In this document: one piece after another, positions 25,906 through 34,168 of the stretch
Layout of the letters: each line of letters starts with the position of its first letter
How positions within the stretch are numbered: the first letter of the stretch is position 1
Origin: Paenibacillus_G elgii_A
GTDB taxonomy: Bacteria; Bacillota; Bacilli; Paenibacillales; NBRC-103111
Assembly (NCBI GenBank): GCA_042219835.1
Contig: JBHJMN010000033.1
Coordinates: 1-64,000, forward strand
Direction: 5' to 3'
Length of the DNA: 64,000 bases
Program-made: the position numbers and the translations under genes
Notes under the pieces: generated by a model
Told to the model about the DNA's origin: nothing
Database searches by the model: none
What the model saw: the letters and a program-made list of their open reading frames with translations, nothing else

Positions 25906-26232
25906 TTATTCGTTGCGTATGTTTTCAAGCAGTGAGATGGCGTCCACCAAATGATTATCGAAGATTTGTCTGGCTACCCCGAGGAGGTCTTTAATCAGAG
26001 GATCGCGTAATGAATAAATGACGGAAGTTCCTTCTTTGGTTCCGCTGACTACATTTTTGCTGCGGAGCACGGCCAACTGCTGCGATACGGCGGAGCCTTC
26101 GCTTCCCAGGATAGCCTGAAGCTCGTTGACGTTTTTGTCCCCTTCACACAGCACCTCAAGAATCCGGATTCGCATCGGATGCGCCAACGCCTTGAAAAAC
26201 TCCGCTTTAAACTGCTGGATTTCACGATTCAT
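25906..26232 (-). CDS. ArsR-family transcriptional repressor
   Basis: 108 residues from ATG 26232, behind AAGGGGC; longer in-frame starts would run through its own promoter. The winged helix shows FFKALAHPMRIRILEVLCEG, then VNELQAILGSEGSAVSQQLAVLRSKNVVSG and the wing KEGTSVIYSL. The usual ArsR metal motif ELCVCDL is absent. Only one Cys (in VLCEG) is present, so sensing through a Cys pair as in SqrR or BigR is doubtful. The AT-rich operators at its own -10 region and at the SulP start site resemble sites of the BigR branch. It probably controls itself and SulP; the signal is unknown. Confidence 0.88.
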   Translation of the reverse strand: MNREIQQFKAEFFKALAHPMRIRILEVLCEGDKNVNELQAILGSEGSAVSQQLAVLRSKNVVSGTKEGTSVIYSLRDPLIKDLLGVARQIFDNHLVDAISLLENIRNE

Positions 26233-26262
26233 CGATCTAAGCCCCTTAAAACGTTGAACGTC

Positions 26263-26281
26263 TGAATATATGAATATCATA
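26263..26281 (-). promoter_or_regulatory. ArsR self-operator overlapping its -10 element
   Basis: On the minus strand TATGAT (26281-26276) overlaps the site TGAATATATG/AATATC at 26263-26278. A TTACAA lies 18 bases upstream of the -10. Bound repressor would cover the start site. Confidence 0.5.
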
Positions 26282-26396
26282 CCACAGATAAGAAGCGGGT
26301 TGTAAAACAAACCGTAACCGTATAATATTGTTACATTCAAATAATCAAAGATTTGACAAATTTGAGCGGTTATTTTTCAGAAAGAGGCGATTGCGT

Positions 26397-26975
26397 ATGT
26401 CCGGCTTTCGGACTTGGGAACAAAAAGAGCTTGCCCGCCCGACGACCAAACAGGAAGTGATCGAAGCGGGTTTGGCTTACCTCGAAGGCGCGGGAGCGGA
26501 GCTGATCTGCAAAGTTTGTATTCCGAGCGGCGGCTCCTGCTGCTTAAGCTGCCCGTTTCTGGCCGACGGCGTCGGATGCGGACAGCGCAATACGAGCTGT
26601 ACGGCCTGGCTGTGCGGTTTCTTGAAGTATATCTATTACGAAGCCGGTTTGATCCGGGAATGGCAAGACTTCTGGGATGAAGTACCGGGGCAGCAGTTCC
26701 GGTACGATACGACCCCGCGCCACTTTGCCGTACGCGGCTGGCTGGAGCCGCCGAAGCTCCGTTTTTTATCCGAAGCCTTCGCGGATGATTTGCAGCGGCT
26801 CCGGCGGGAGCGTCCCGCTTTCTGGCTTGTGGAGTTAAAAGGGAAGCTGGACTGGTATATCGACGAAATATTGGACAGCGCGAATCCGAAATTCGTGAAA
26901 AGAACGGAAGCCAAGCTGGACCGTTTGACCAGCGATTTCCAGCGGTTTCATCAGGCCAAGGCCCAGCTCAACTAG
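26397..26975 (+). CDS. Cysteine-rich protein of unknown function
   Basis: 192 residues from ATG 26397, nine bases behind AAAGAGG. Eight cysteines fall within residues 38-73 (38, 41, 48, 49, 52, 61, 68, 73), in LICKVCIPSGGSCC, LSCPFLADGVGCG and TSCTAWLCGF. This suggests a metal centre, either zinc or an Fe-S cluster, followed by a helical region with many Trp, Phe and Arg residues. No signal peptide is seen, so it is probably cytoplasmic. I do not recognise the family; YkgJ-type Fe-S/zinc proteins are a distant possibility. It is divergent from arsR with about 160 bases between, and TATAAT precedes it. A link to the ArsR regulon is possible but unproven. Confidence 0.7.
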   Translation: MSGFRTWEQKELARPTTKQEVIEAGLAYLEGAGAELICKVCIPSGGSCCLSCPFLADGVGCGQRNTSCTAWLCGFLKYIYYEAGLIREWQDFWDEVPGQQFRYDTTPRHFAVRGWLEPPKLRFLSEAFADDLQRLRRERPAFWLVELKGKLDWYIDEILDSANPKFVKRTEAKLDRLTSDFQRFHQAKAQLN

Positions 26976-26984
26976 CCCGTAAAT

Positions 26985-27003
26985 CTGTTCCGGATAGCGG
27001 AAC
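26985..27003 (+). terminator. Hairpin after the Cys-rich gene
   Basis: TGTTCCG / CGGAACA around GATAG. There is no T-run, so termination is uncertain. Confidence 0.4.
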
Positions 27004-27230
27004 AAGCGCTGTTTCCGGCATCCCGAAAGCATCCCCCGGTTCACCCCGCGCCCAAAAAGAAGTACAATAAGCTTAACCTTAACGAAAGCGGCTGAACGCT
27101 GCGCTGGAATGGCTGGAGCGGTTCGGCCAAGAAACGGATACAAAGCGGACGGTCAACCGGTCATTTGTACAATCATATGGTGAAGCGGGTCGTTCCCGTG
27201 CTAATGTTTCGATGAAAAGAGGTAGGCAGC

Positions 27231-28001
27231 ATGTCTGACAAACAGCGCGAAGAGCGGATGGAGCCGGAGATCTTTCCGCTCGGCGATGCTGCGGTTTCCG
27301 TCCAATTAGGGAACGGCATCGATCCGAAGACGCATCGCCGAGTTCAAGCTCTGGCCGCATATTTTGAGCGGCATCCGTTTCTGGGGCTGATCGAACTCGT
27401 TCCGGCCTTTGTGACGGTTACCGTGTTTTACGATCCCCTGAGGCTGCGTGACCCGGTGACAGGGGAAACCTGCAGAGGTCGAGACGGCAGCGGATTCCGC
27501 TCTCCGTATGAGATGATCCGAGGCATCGTCAAGCGGGCGATTGCGAACGTGGATAACGCCTTTGAAAGCGCTTCGACTATTGTGCATATTCCTGTATGCT
27601 ACGGAGGCGAGCTGGGGCCGGATTTGAACAGTGTGGCCGTATACCACGGGCTGACTCCCGAGGAAGTCATCGAAATCCATTCGTCTCAAGATTATTTGGT
27701 CTATATGATCGGGTTTGCTCCGGGCTTTCCTTACTTGGGCGGGCTGTCCGAACGCATTGCCACTCCGCGGCGAAGCACTCCGCGGCTGCATATTGAGACG
27801 GGAACGGTGGGCATCGGAGGAAACCAGACCGGGATTTATCCGATTTCCACGCCGGGAGGCTGGCAGCTTATCGGAAGAACGCCGCTGCCGTTATTTCGCC
27901 CCGACCACCCTTCGCCAAGTTTGTTAAAGGCGGGAGATATTGTTCGCTTCCAGCCGATCGGACTTAAACAATTCGAAGAGTGGAGAGAGAACGACGCATG
28001 A
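27231..28001 (+). CDS. 5-oxoprolinase subunit PxpB (KipI family)
   Basis: 256 residues; ATG 27231 behind AAGAGGTAG. Family landmarks are FPLGDAAVSVQLGNGIDPKTH, HIPVCYGGELGPDL, FAPGFPYLGGL and the final GIYPISTPGGWQLIGRTPL. PxpA, PxpB and PxpC together hydrolyse 5-oxo-L-proline (pyroglutamate) to glutamate with ATP. PxpB with PxpC is thought to phosphorylate the lactam. It is the first gene of pxpB-pxpC-pxpA-pcp; its stop overlaps the pxpC start (ATGA 27998-28001). Confidence 0.93.
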   Translation: MSDKQREERMEPEIFPLGDAAVSVQLGNGIDPKTHRRVQALAAYFERHPFLGLIELVPAFVTVTVFYDPLRLRDPVTGETCRGRDGSGFRSPYEMIRGIVKRAIANVDNAFESASTIVHIPVCYGGELGPDLNSVAVYHGLTPEEVIEIHSSQDYLVYMIGFAPGFPYLGGLSERIATPRRSTPRLHIETGTVGIGGNQTGIYPISTPGGWQLIGRTPLPLFRPDHPSPSLLKAGDIVRFQPIGLKQFEEWRENDA

Positions 28002-29008
28002 GCATACACATCCTAAATCCGGGATTTCTGACCACCGTACAGGACAAAGGGAGATTCGGATTTCAACGACAGGGAGTTATCGTAAGCGGGGCTATGGATT
28101 CGTTTGCGCTCCGTGCGGCGAATGCGCTGGTCGGCAACGAGGACAACGCAGCCGCTTTGGAAGTCACGTTAATGGGAACAGTCATCCGGTTTGAAGCTGA
28201 TTCGCTCATTTCCATCTGCGGGGGAAATCTTTCGCCTGCGATTGAAGGAGAGCCGGTTCCTTTATGGAGGCCCCTCTTGATCAGGGAAGGCTCCACGCTC
28301 GAATTCGGGCCGTGCCGGTCGGGCGCCCGCGTTTACTTGGCCGTAGCGGGCGGAATCGATGTTCCGCTTAGGATGCACAGCCGCAGCACGTATTTGCGAG
28401 CGGGAATCGGAGGGCATGAGGGGAGAGCTTTGAAGGCTGGCGACCGGCTCGGCTTCGGTCTTCCTTCCGAACCGGCAGCGGGGTACTTAAAAGACCGACA
28501 GACCGCTCTCCGTGTGAAAAGATGGCTGGCAGCGGAATGGTTTATGGGGAACGAGGCGCTGCCTGGTTATGCCCAAGATCCCGTGATCCGGGTGATCCGG
28601 GGCCGGGAATACGATTTTTTTACAGAAGAAAGCCAAACCGCGTTTGTCACCCGGCCCTTCCGGATTACGCCGCAGTCCGATCGGATGGGCTACAGGCTGC
28701 TGGGGGAAACGTTGGCTTTGAAGAAATCGCTGGAGACACTATCTGAAGCGATTTCATTCGGTACCGTACAGGTGCCGCCTGAAGGGAATCCGATTGTGCT
28801 GATGGCGGACCGGCAAACCATCGGAGGCTATCCGAGAATCGCGCAGGTCATCACGGCGGATCTTCCCGTTTTGGCTCAAGCCAAGCCCGGAGACAGCATT
28901 CGTTTCGCCGAGGTTTCTTTGCAGGAGGCGGAAAAGCTTTATATCCGGAAGGAGCAGGAATTCGTACGATTGACCAAGGCGATAAAGCTTTATTTGAAAA
29001 TCCGGTGA
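27998..29008 (+). CDS. 5-oxoprolinase subunit PxpC (KipA family)
   Basis: 336 residues from ATG 27998, which overlaps the pxpB stop. The earlier in-frame GTG 27980 lies inside pxpB and has no better ribosome site. Landmarks are LNPGFLTTVQDKGRFGFQRQ near the start, SGAMDSFALRAANALVGN, and RITPQSDRMGYRLLGE with PEGNPIVLMADRQTIGGYPRI. These define the biotin-dependent-carboxylase-like subunit 2 family, now known as PxpC. The protein works as a heteromer with PxpB in the cytoplasm. Confidence 0.93.
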   Translation: MSIHILNPGFLTTVQDKGRFGFQRQGVIVSGAMDSFALRAANALVGNEDNAAALEVTLMGTVIRFEADSLISICGGNLSPAIEGEPVPLWRPLLIREGSTLEFGPCRSGARVYLAVAGGIDVPLRMHSRSTYLRAGIGGHEGRALKAGDRLGFGLPSEPAAGYLKDRQTALRVKRWLAAEWFMGNEALPGYAQDPVIRVIRGREYDFFTEESQTAFVTRPFRITPQSDRMGYRLLGETLALKKSLETLSEAISFGTVQVPPEGNPIVLMADRQTIGGYPRIAQVITADLPVLAQAKPGDSIRFAEVSLQEAEKLYIRKEQEFVRLTKAIKLYLKIR

Positions 29009-29062
29009 ATCGCGCGCGCAGCGGTCTGTAATTCACTGAAAGTTGAGAGGAGGCGGAAGTCC

Positions 29063-29836
29063 ATAGATGTTGTGGATTTGAATTGCGATCTTGGGGAAAG
29101 CTTCGGGGCCTATAAGCATGGAAACGACGACGAAATGCTGTCGTTGGTTACTTCGGTGAACATCGCTTGCGGCTTTCACGCCGGAGATCCCGGCACGATG
29201 CGCCAAACCGTCAAGTCCGCGCTCGCTAAAAAGGTGGCCATCGGCGCCCACCCGGGGCTTCCGGACTTAATCGGCTTCGGCCGGCGGAATATGGATATCT
29301 CGCCGCAGGAAGCGTTTGATATGGTTGTCTACCAAATCGGGGCGTTGAACGGCTTCGTCCAAGCGGAGGGCGGCGTAATGCGTCACGTCAAGCCGCACGG
29401 GGCGCTATACAATATGGCGGCCCGCAGCGCCAAGCTGGCCGAGGCGATTGCCGAGGGCGTTTATAAAGTCAATCCGCAGCTGATCTTGTACGGCCTGTCC
29501 GGAAGCGAGCTGATTCGCGCGGGAACCAAGCTCGGCCTGCTGACGGCAAGCGAAGTGTTTGCCGACCGCACCTATCAAAAGGACGGAAGCCTGACTCCGC
29601 GCAGCCAACCGGACGCCTTGATCAGCGACCCGTCGGTGGCGATTAAGCAAATTACGAACATGGTGAAGGAAGGAACGGTAAAATCGCAGCAGGGGACGGA
29701 CGTTCCGATCCTAGCCGAGACGATCTGTATCCATGGCGACGGGAAACACGCCGTGGAATTCGCCCGCAGGATACGGGACATGCTCCAAGCCGAAGGGATT
29801 GCTCTGGTGCAAGCTCATGATAACCATAACATCTAA
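29063..29836 (+). CDS. 5-oxoprolinase subunit PxpA (LamB/YcsF family)
   Basis: DLNCDLGESFGAYKHGND near the N-terminus, NIACGFHAGDPGTM, GAHPGLPDLIGFGRR, VKPHGALYNM and the final ICIHGDGKHAV are the YcsF/PxpA signatures; PxpA is the amidohydrolase-like part that releases glutamate. The start is unusual. Homologues begin M-x-x-VDLNCDLGE, and here the codon at that place is ATA 29063, nine bases behind GAGGAGG. The first standard in-frame start, GTG 29072, is 18 bases from it. I mark ATA 29063 (257 residues) as the more likely site and GTG 29072 (254 residues) as the alternative. Confidence 0.9.
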   Translation: MDVVDLNCDLGESFGAYKHGNDDEMLSLVTSVNIACGFHAGDPGTMRQTVKSALAKKVAIGAHPGLPDLIGFGRRNMDISPQEAFDMVVYQIGALNGFVQAEGGVMRHVKPHGALYNMAARSAKLAEAIAEGVYKVNPQLILYGLSGSELIRAGTKLGLLTASEVFADRTYQKDGSLTPRSQPDALISDPSVAIKQITNMVKEGTVKSQQGTDVPILAETICIHGDGKHAVEFARRIRDMLQAEGIALVQAHDNHNI

Positions 29837-29884
29837 AAGAAGGAATACAATGATGTTGACGCTGCTGGCGAGGGGGATGGGATA

Positions 29885-30535
29885 GTGGAAAACGTTCTTG
29901 TTACCGGGTTTGATCCTTTCGGGGGACAGCGGGTGAACCCCGCTTTGGAAGCCGTCCGAAGGCTGCAGGGAATAACGGTGGAAGGCCATCGGGTGGAAAT
30001 CCGCGAGATCCCGACGGTATTCGATAAATCGATTGAGCGGCTTCTTGCGGCTGTATCGGAAATCAAGCCGAAGCTCGTCATTTGTGTCGGTCAAGCCGGC
30101 GGCCGTCCGGATATTACGGTCGAACGGATCGCGATTAATATCAATGACGCCAGGATTGCCGACAATGACGGACAGCAGCCAGTCGATACGCCGGTTGTCC
30201 CCGGAGGCCCTGCCGCCTACTGGTCCACGCTTCCGATTAAAGCTATGGTGAAGGGGATGAACGATCACGGCATTCCGGCTTCCGTCTCGCATACGGCCGG
30301 CACATTCGTTTGCAATCATCTGTTTTACGGCTTGATGCATCATCTGGCAGCGACAGGCAACGCAGCGGTTCGCGGAGGATTTATTCATATTCCGTTTTTG
30401 CCGGAACAAGCCGTGCAGCATACAGGACAACCGAGCATGAGTCTGGACGCTGTCGTCAAAGGACTGAAGGCAGGGATCGGGGCTGCGATCCGTTATCAAG
30501 AGGATATCGTCGTTTCAACAGGGCAGATCTGTTAA
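29885..30535 (+). CDS. Pyrrolidone-carboxylate peptidase (Pcp)
   Basis: 216 residues from GTG 29885, behind GAGGGGGATGGG. This cytoplasmic cysteine peptidase of family C15 removes N-terminal pyroglutamate from peptides. The opening VLVTGFDPFGGQRVNPA and the triad are visible: Glu in GGRPDITVERIAIN, Cys in TAGTFVCNHLFY and His in GGFIHIPFLPEQ. The pyroglutamate it frees is the substrate of PxpABC encoded just upstream, so the four genes form one scavenging path from pyroglutamyl peptides to glutamate. Confidence 0.95.
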   Translation: MENVLVTGFDPFGGQRVNPALEAVRRLQGITVEGHRVEIREIPTVFDKSIERLLAAVSEIKPKLVICVGQAGGRPDITVERIAININDARIADNDGQQPVDTPVVPGGPAAYWSTLPIKAMVKGMNDHGIPASVSHTAGTFVCNHLFYGLMHHLAATGNAAVRGGFIHIPFLPEQAVQHTGQPSMSLDAVVKGLKAGIGAAIRYQEDIVVSTGQIC

Positions 30536-30601
30536 CTGTCTTTTCGTCGCAGATTTACACTAGCATTACACTGTTCGTTCTGTAAAATAAGGAAAAGAAC
30601 G

Positions 30602-30636
30602 GCGGCGTCCGGGGTTTGCCATTCCCCAGACGCCGC
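30602..30636 (-). terminator. Terminator of solute-binding gene 1
   Basis: GCGGCGTC..GGGG / CCCC..GACGCCGC hairpin, with GTTCTTTTCC beyond it on the minus strand. The same hairpin follows each of the four paralogues. Confidence 0.75.
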
Positions 30637-30651
30637 TTCGTTGTTTAAATT

Positions 30652-32127
30652 TTAGTTTTTAGCCGGTTCGGCAGGCTTCTGATCTTTACCTTCCTTCGCA
30701 TTCTTGGCATCCTGCTCCTGCTTGGCTTTAATATAAGCTTCCTGCCCTTTTTCCTGTATCGTCTTGAGCGCATCGTCCACCGATTTCTTGCCTTCGACCA
30801 CGGACATGATTTCGGTTCCGGCCAACTCTCTGAACGGTCTTTCAAATCCCATCGGTATTTTGCCAAAGTTTTTGAAAACGCTGTTCTCGCTCATTTTCAG
30901 CATATAGAACGGCTCCATACTGCGTCCGTCGCGTTCCTTAACGTAAGCCGTTCGCGAAAGGAGAGAGCCGTCCTCGGATTTGGCTTGCAACTTCGCCATG
31001 TCCTCGCTGTTCATGTACTTGACGAGCTCCCAAGCGGCTCTAGGATTGGACGTATTAGCGTTGACGGCAAACAGACCGGAAAGGGAGACGGAGTTCGAGA
31101 CATCCGGATTTTTGGGATCGACCGGTACGGTGACGATATCCCAATTAACCGGCGTCACATCTTTCAGCACTTCCTTGGCGCGTTGAAGGCTGCTCATAGT
31201 AAAGGAGTATTCCAGCGACATCGCGACTCTTCCGGTGGCGAACAAATCTTTCCTCATATAGTCTTCCATGGTCTGCAATTTACTCGAATCGAATTTTTCG
31301 TCGTTGCCGGGAAATACCGCGCCCGATTTCAACGCTTCAACAGTTGCCAGAAGCGCATTTTTCCAGCCATCCGATTGAACTGTGACCGCCCCTTTGTCCG
31401 GATCGACGACCGATAATCCGCTAGTCAATCCGATGTTGCTCATATATTGATAAGCAAGCTGCTTCTTATCGCCGAAAGCATAAGATGAGTTCTGGGCAAA
31501 GCCATAGATTCGGTTATCGCCTTGCCCGTCCTTCGGAAACCGCTTGGCGAGGTCCAGCACTTCGCTCCAGGTCATCTTGTTTTTCGGCAGCGGGACGCCA
31601 TGCTTCTCGAATAAATCCTTATTATAAAATAACGCTTGACTGTAGAAGGAAGGGGTCAACCCGTATATATTCCCGTTGCCTTTCGCTTTGATTTGCTCTA
31701 CGAGGCTTGGCAAAATATTTTCGATATCGAACTTGTCCTGCCGGATAACGTCGTCGAGCTGGTACAGCTTGCCGTCATTGGCCCATTTTTCGAACAGATC
31801 CGGCGTTTGAAACATCAGCACGTCCGGCTTCTCGTCGTCGACAAGCTTCTGGAATTCCTCGTTCATATCCTTGCCGTTGCCGAGGGAGATCCCTTGTGTA
31901 GAAACAACTTGTACGTCAATATTCGGAAATTTCGCCGAGAACAAGTTACCATACTGCTGGAAAAAGGAGTTTTTATCCCAGAATACGACCTTGATGCTTG
32001 CTTTCTCGTCTTTGCCAAGCTCCTTAAGCGTCTTGGACGGTTTGGCTCCTCCGGAATTGGAATTACATCCCGCGATCAGCACGGCTACAGCCAGCCCGGC
32101 CGTGAGCCCAATACGACTTCGTTTCAT
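30652..32127 (-). CDS. Extracellular solute-binding lipoprotein, tandem copy 1
   Basis: 491 residues. The signal peptide MKRSRIGLTAGLAVAVLIAG precedes the lipid-anchor Cys21. The mature part is a family-1 ABC solute-binding protein: IKVVFWDKNSFFQQYGNLFS, PDVLMFQTPDLFEKWAND, GLTPSFYSQALFYNKDLFEK, then AFWELVK-like RAAWELVKYMNSEDMAKLQ. It ends in a charged low-complexity tail (EQDAKNAKEGKDQKPAEPAK). Such proteins usually bind sugars for an importer, but no permease or ATPase gene lies in this window. It is the leftmost of four near-identical copies on the minus strand, each with its own promoter and terminator. Start ATG 32127 behind AAGGTGGAG. Confidence 0.92.
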   Translation of the reverse strand: MKRSRIGLTAGLAVAVLIAGCNSNSGGAKPSKTLKELGKDEKASIKVVFWDKNSFFQQYGNLFSAKFPNIDVQVVSTQGISLGNGKDMNEEFQKLVDDEKPDVLMFQTPDLFEKWANDGKLYQLDDVIRQDKFDIENILPSLVEQIKAKGNGNIYGLTPSFYSQALFYNKDLFEKHGVPLPKNKMTWSEVLDLAKRFPKDGQGDNRIYGFAQNSSYAFGDKKQLAYQYMSNIGLTSGLSVVDPDKGAVTVQSDGWKNALLATVEALKSGAVFPGNDEKFDSSKLQTMEDYMRKDLFATGRVAMSLEYSFTMSSLQRAKEVLKDVTPVNWDIVTVPVDPKNPDVSNSVSLSGLFAVNANTSNPRAAWELVKYMNSEDMAKLQAKSEDGSLLSRTAYVKERDGRSMEPFYMLKMSENSVFKNFGKIPMGFERPFRELAGTEIMSVVEGKKSVDDALKTIQEKGQEAYIKAKQEQDAKNAKEGKDQKPAEPAKN

Positions 32128-32155
32128 TGCTTCTCCACCTTTTCCGAAAGATAGC

Positions 32156-32184
32156 AGATTACCTTACTATGCTTTCTTTTCCAA
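32156..32184 (-). promoter_or_regulatory. Promoter of solute-binding gene 1
   Basis: Minus strand TTGGAA (32184-32179), a 17-base spacer and TAATCT (32161-32156). The same layout precedes all four copies. Confidence 0.65.
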
Positions 32185-32239
32185 TTATTTCACTACCTAA
32201 CACTATATACGAACAAAAAGAGGGAAGGAATTCATTTTT

Positions 32240-32259
32240 TTATAAATTTTTCTTTATAA
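32240..32259 (-). repeat. Upstream inverted repeat, copy 1
   Basis: TTATAAA, 6 bases, TTTATAA, 55 bases upstream of the -35 element. Conserved in place before all four paralogues; candidate regulator site. Confidence 0.5.
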
Positions 32260-32305
32260 TTGCGATCTGGGGAGGTTCGTTCGATCTGTGGAATAAGAAA
32301 AAAAT

Positions 32306-32342
32306 GGCGGCGTCCGGGGTTTGCCATTCCCTAGACGCCGCC
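32306..32342 (-). terminator. Terminator of solute-binding gene 2
   Basis: GGCGGCGTC / GACGCCGCC hairpin with a clean T7 tract on the minus strand. Confidence 0.85.
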
Positions 32343-32356
32343 GCGCTGTTTAAACT

Positions 32357-33832
32357 TTAGTTTTTAGCCGGTTCGGCAGGCTTCTGATCTTTGCCTTCCT
32401 TCGCATTTTTGGCGTCCTGCTCCTGCTTGGCTTTAATATAAATTTCCTGCCCTTTTTCCTGTATTGTCTTGAGCGCGTCGTCCACCGATTTCTTGCCTTC
32501 GACCACGGATATGACTTCGTTTTCGGCCAACTCGTTGAACGGTTTATCAAATCCCATCGGTATTTTGCCAAAGTTTTTGAAAAAGCTGTTCTCGCCCATT
32601 TTCAACATATAGAACGGCTCCATACTGCGTCCGTCGCGTTCCTTAACGTAAGCCGTTCGCGAAAGGAGAGTGCCGTCTTCGGATTTGGCTTGCAACTTCG
32701 CCATTTCCTCGCTGTTCATGTACTTGACGAGCTCCCAAGCTGCTCTCGGATTGGACGAGTTGGCATTGACGGCGAATATCCCGGAAAGGAAGGCGGAATC
32801 CGAAACTTCCGGGTTTTTCGGATCGACCGGTACGGTAACGATATCCCAATTGACAGGTGTTACGTCTTTCAGCGTTTCCTTGGCACGTTGAAGGCTGCTA
32901 ATCATATAAGGCTCTCCAAGCGTCATGGCGAGTCTTCCGGTGGCAAACAAATCTTTTTTCATTTGGTCTTCCATCGACATGGGCTTACTCCGATCGAATT
33001 TTTCGTCGCTGCCAGCAAACACCGCCCCCGATTTTAAAGCTTCGACGGTCATCAGAAGCGCCTCTTTCCAACCGTCCGATTGAATCGTGACCGCTCCTTT
33101 GTCGGGGTCGACGAAGGATAATCCGTTGGTCCCTCCGATACCGTTCATCATTCGATAAGCAACCTGCTTCTTATCGAAGAAAGCAGGCGATGCGTTATCC
33201 GCAAAGCCGTAGATCCGGTTATCGGCTTGCCCGTCCTTCGGGAACCGCTTGGCGAGGTCCAGCATTTCGTTCCAGCTCATCTTGTTTTTCGGCAGCGGGA
33301 CGCCGTGCTTCTCGAATAAATCCTTATTATAAAATAACGCCTGACTTCTAAAGGAAGGAGTCAATCCGTATATATTGCCGTTGCCTTTCGCTTTAATTTG
33401 TTCTACAAGGCTTGGCAAAATATTTTCGATATCGAACTTGTCCTGCCGGATAATGTCGTCAAGCTGGTATAGCTTGCCGTCGGTGGCCCATTTTTCGAAC
33501 ATATCCGGTGTTGGAAACATCAGCACGTCCGGTTTCTCGTCGTCGATAAGCTTCTGGAATTCCTCGTTCATATCCTTTCCGCTGCTGTAGCTGCTTTGCA
33601 TAGGAACGACTTGCACGTCAATATTCGGAAATTTTGCCGAGAAATAATTGCCATACTGCTGGAAGAAGTAATTTTTATCCCAGAATACGACCTTGATACT
33701 TGCTTTCTCGTCTTTACCAAGCTCCTTCAGCGTCTTGGACGGTTTGTCTCCTCCCCCGGAATTGGAATTACATCCCGCAATCAGCACGGCTACAGCCAGT
33801 CCGGCCATGAGCCCAATACGACTTCGTTTCAT
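32357..33832 (-). CDS. Extracellular solute-binding lipoprotein, tandem copy 2
   Basis: 491 residues, with the same signal peptide (one Thr-to-Met change), lipobox Cys21, fold and charged tail as copy 1. It differs mainly in patches: VVPMQSSYSSGKD after the second strand, LMFPTPDMFEKWATD, FADNASPAFFDKKQVAYRMM, GEPYMISSLQRAKETL and NSFFKNFGKIPMGFDKPFNEL. These patches fall between well-conserved strands, as would be expected of loops near the ligand cleft. Start ATG 33832 behind GGTGGAG. It has its own promoter and terminator, so it can be transcribed independently. Confidence 0.92.
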   Translation of the reverse strand: MKRSRIGLMAGLAVAVLIAGCNSNSGGGDKPSKTLKELGKDEKASIKVVFWDKNYFFQQYGNYFSAKFPNIDVQVVPMQSSYSSGKDMNEEFQKLIDDEKPDVLMFPTPDMFEKWATDGKLYQLDDIIRQDKFDIENILPSLVEQIKAKGNGNIYGLTPSFRSQALFYNKDLFEKHGVPLPKNKMSWNEMLDLAKRFPKDGQADNRIYGFADNASPAFFDKKQVAYRMMNGIGGTNGLSFVDPDKGAVTIQSDGWKEALLMTVEALKSGAVFAGSDEKFDRSKPMSMEDQMKKDLFATGRLAMTLGEPYMISSLQRAKETLKDVTPVNWDIVTVPVDPKNPEVSDSAFLSGIFAVNANSSNPRAAWELVKYMNSEEMAKLQAKSEDGTLLSRTAYVKERDGRSMEPFYMLKMGENSFFKNFGKIPMGFDKPFNELAENEVISVVEGKKSVDDALKTIQEKGQEIYIKAKQEQDAKNAKEGKDQKPAEPAKN

Positions 33833-33863
33833 CTCTTTTTCTCCACCTTTTCCGAAAGACAGC

Positions 33864-33892
33864 AGGTTACCTTACCGCGCCGTCTTTTCCAA
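33864..33892 (-). promoter_or_regulatory. Promoter of solute-binding gene 2
   Basis: Minus strand TTGGAA (33892-33887), a 17-base spacer and TAACCT (33869-33864). Confidence 0.6.
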
Positions 33893-33947
33893 TTATTTTC
33901 CCACCAAACACCTTAGACGGATGAAAGCGGAAAGGCCTTCATTTTTT

Positions 33948-33967
33948 TTCTAAATTTTTCTTTATAA
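33948..33967 (-). repeat. Upstream inverted repeat, copy 2
   Basis: TTCTAAA, 6 bases, TTTATAA (one mismatch between arms), 55 bases upstream of the -35 element. Confidence 0.45.
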
Positions 33968-34118
33968 TTGCTTTACCATCCGTTCTCGGGGGCGAAAGTT
34001 ACGTGGGGATTAGGCTGGCTGTGCTCGCGAGGTAGAAACAAGCGCTGCTTATCCAGCGGCTGAGTGCGAGATACGAGGGTTTGGAAAAACGATTCGTTCT
34101 GTAAAATAAGGAAAAATG

Positions 34119-34153
34119 GCGGCACCCGGGGTTTGCCATTCCCCAGACGCCGC
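34119..34153 (-). terminator. Terminator of solute-binding gene 3
   Basis: The shared hairpin with two changed bases (GT to AC) in one arm, which open a small internal loop; T-run CATTTTTCC on the minus strand. Confidence 0.65.
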
Positions 34154-34168
34154 TGCGCTGTTTAAACT

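Larger units (their letters stand above)
33833..34168. other. Intergenic between solute-binding genes 2 and 3
   Basis: Holds the promoter and inverted repeat of copy 2 and the terminator of copy 3. Compared with the other spacers it has about 95 additional bases (about 34000-34094) without coding signs. Confidence 0.6.
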
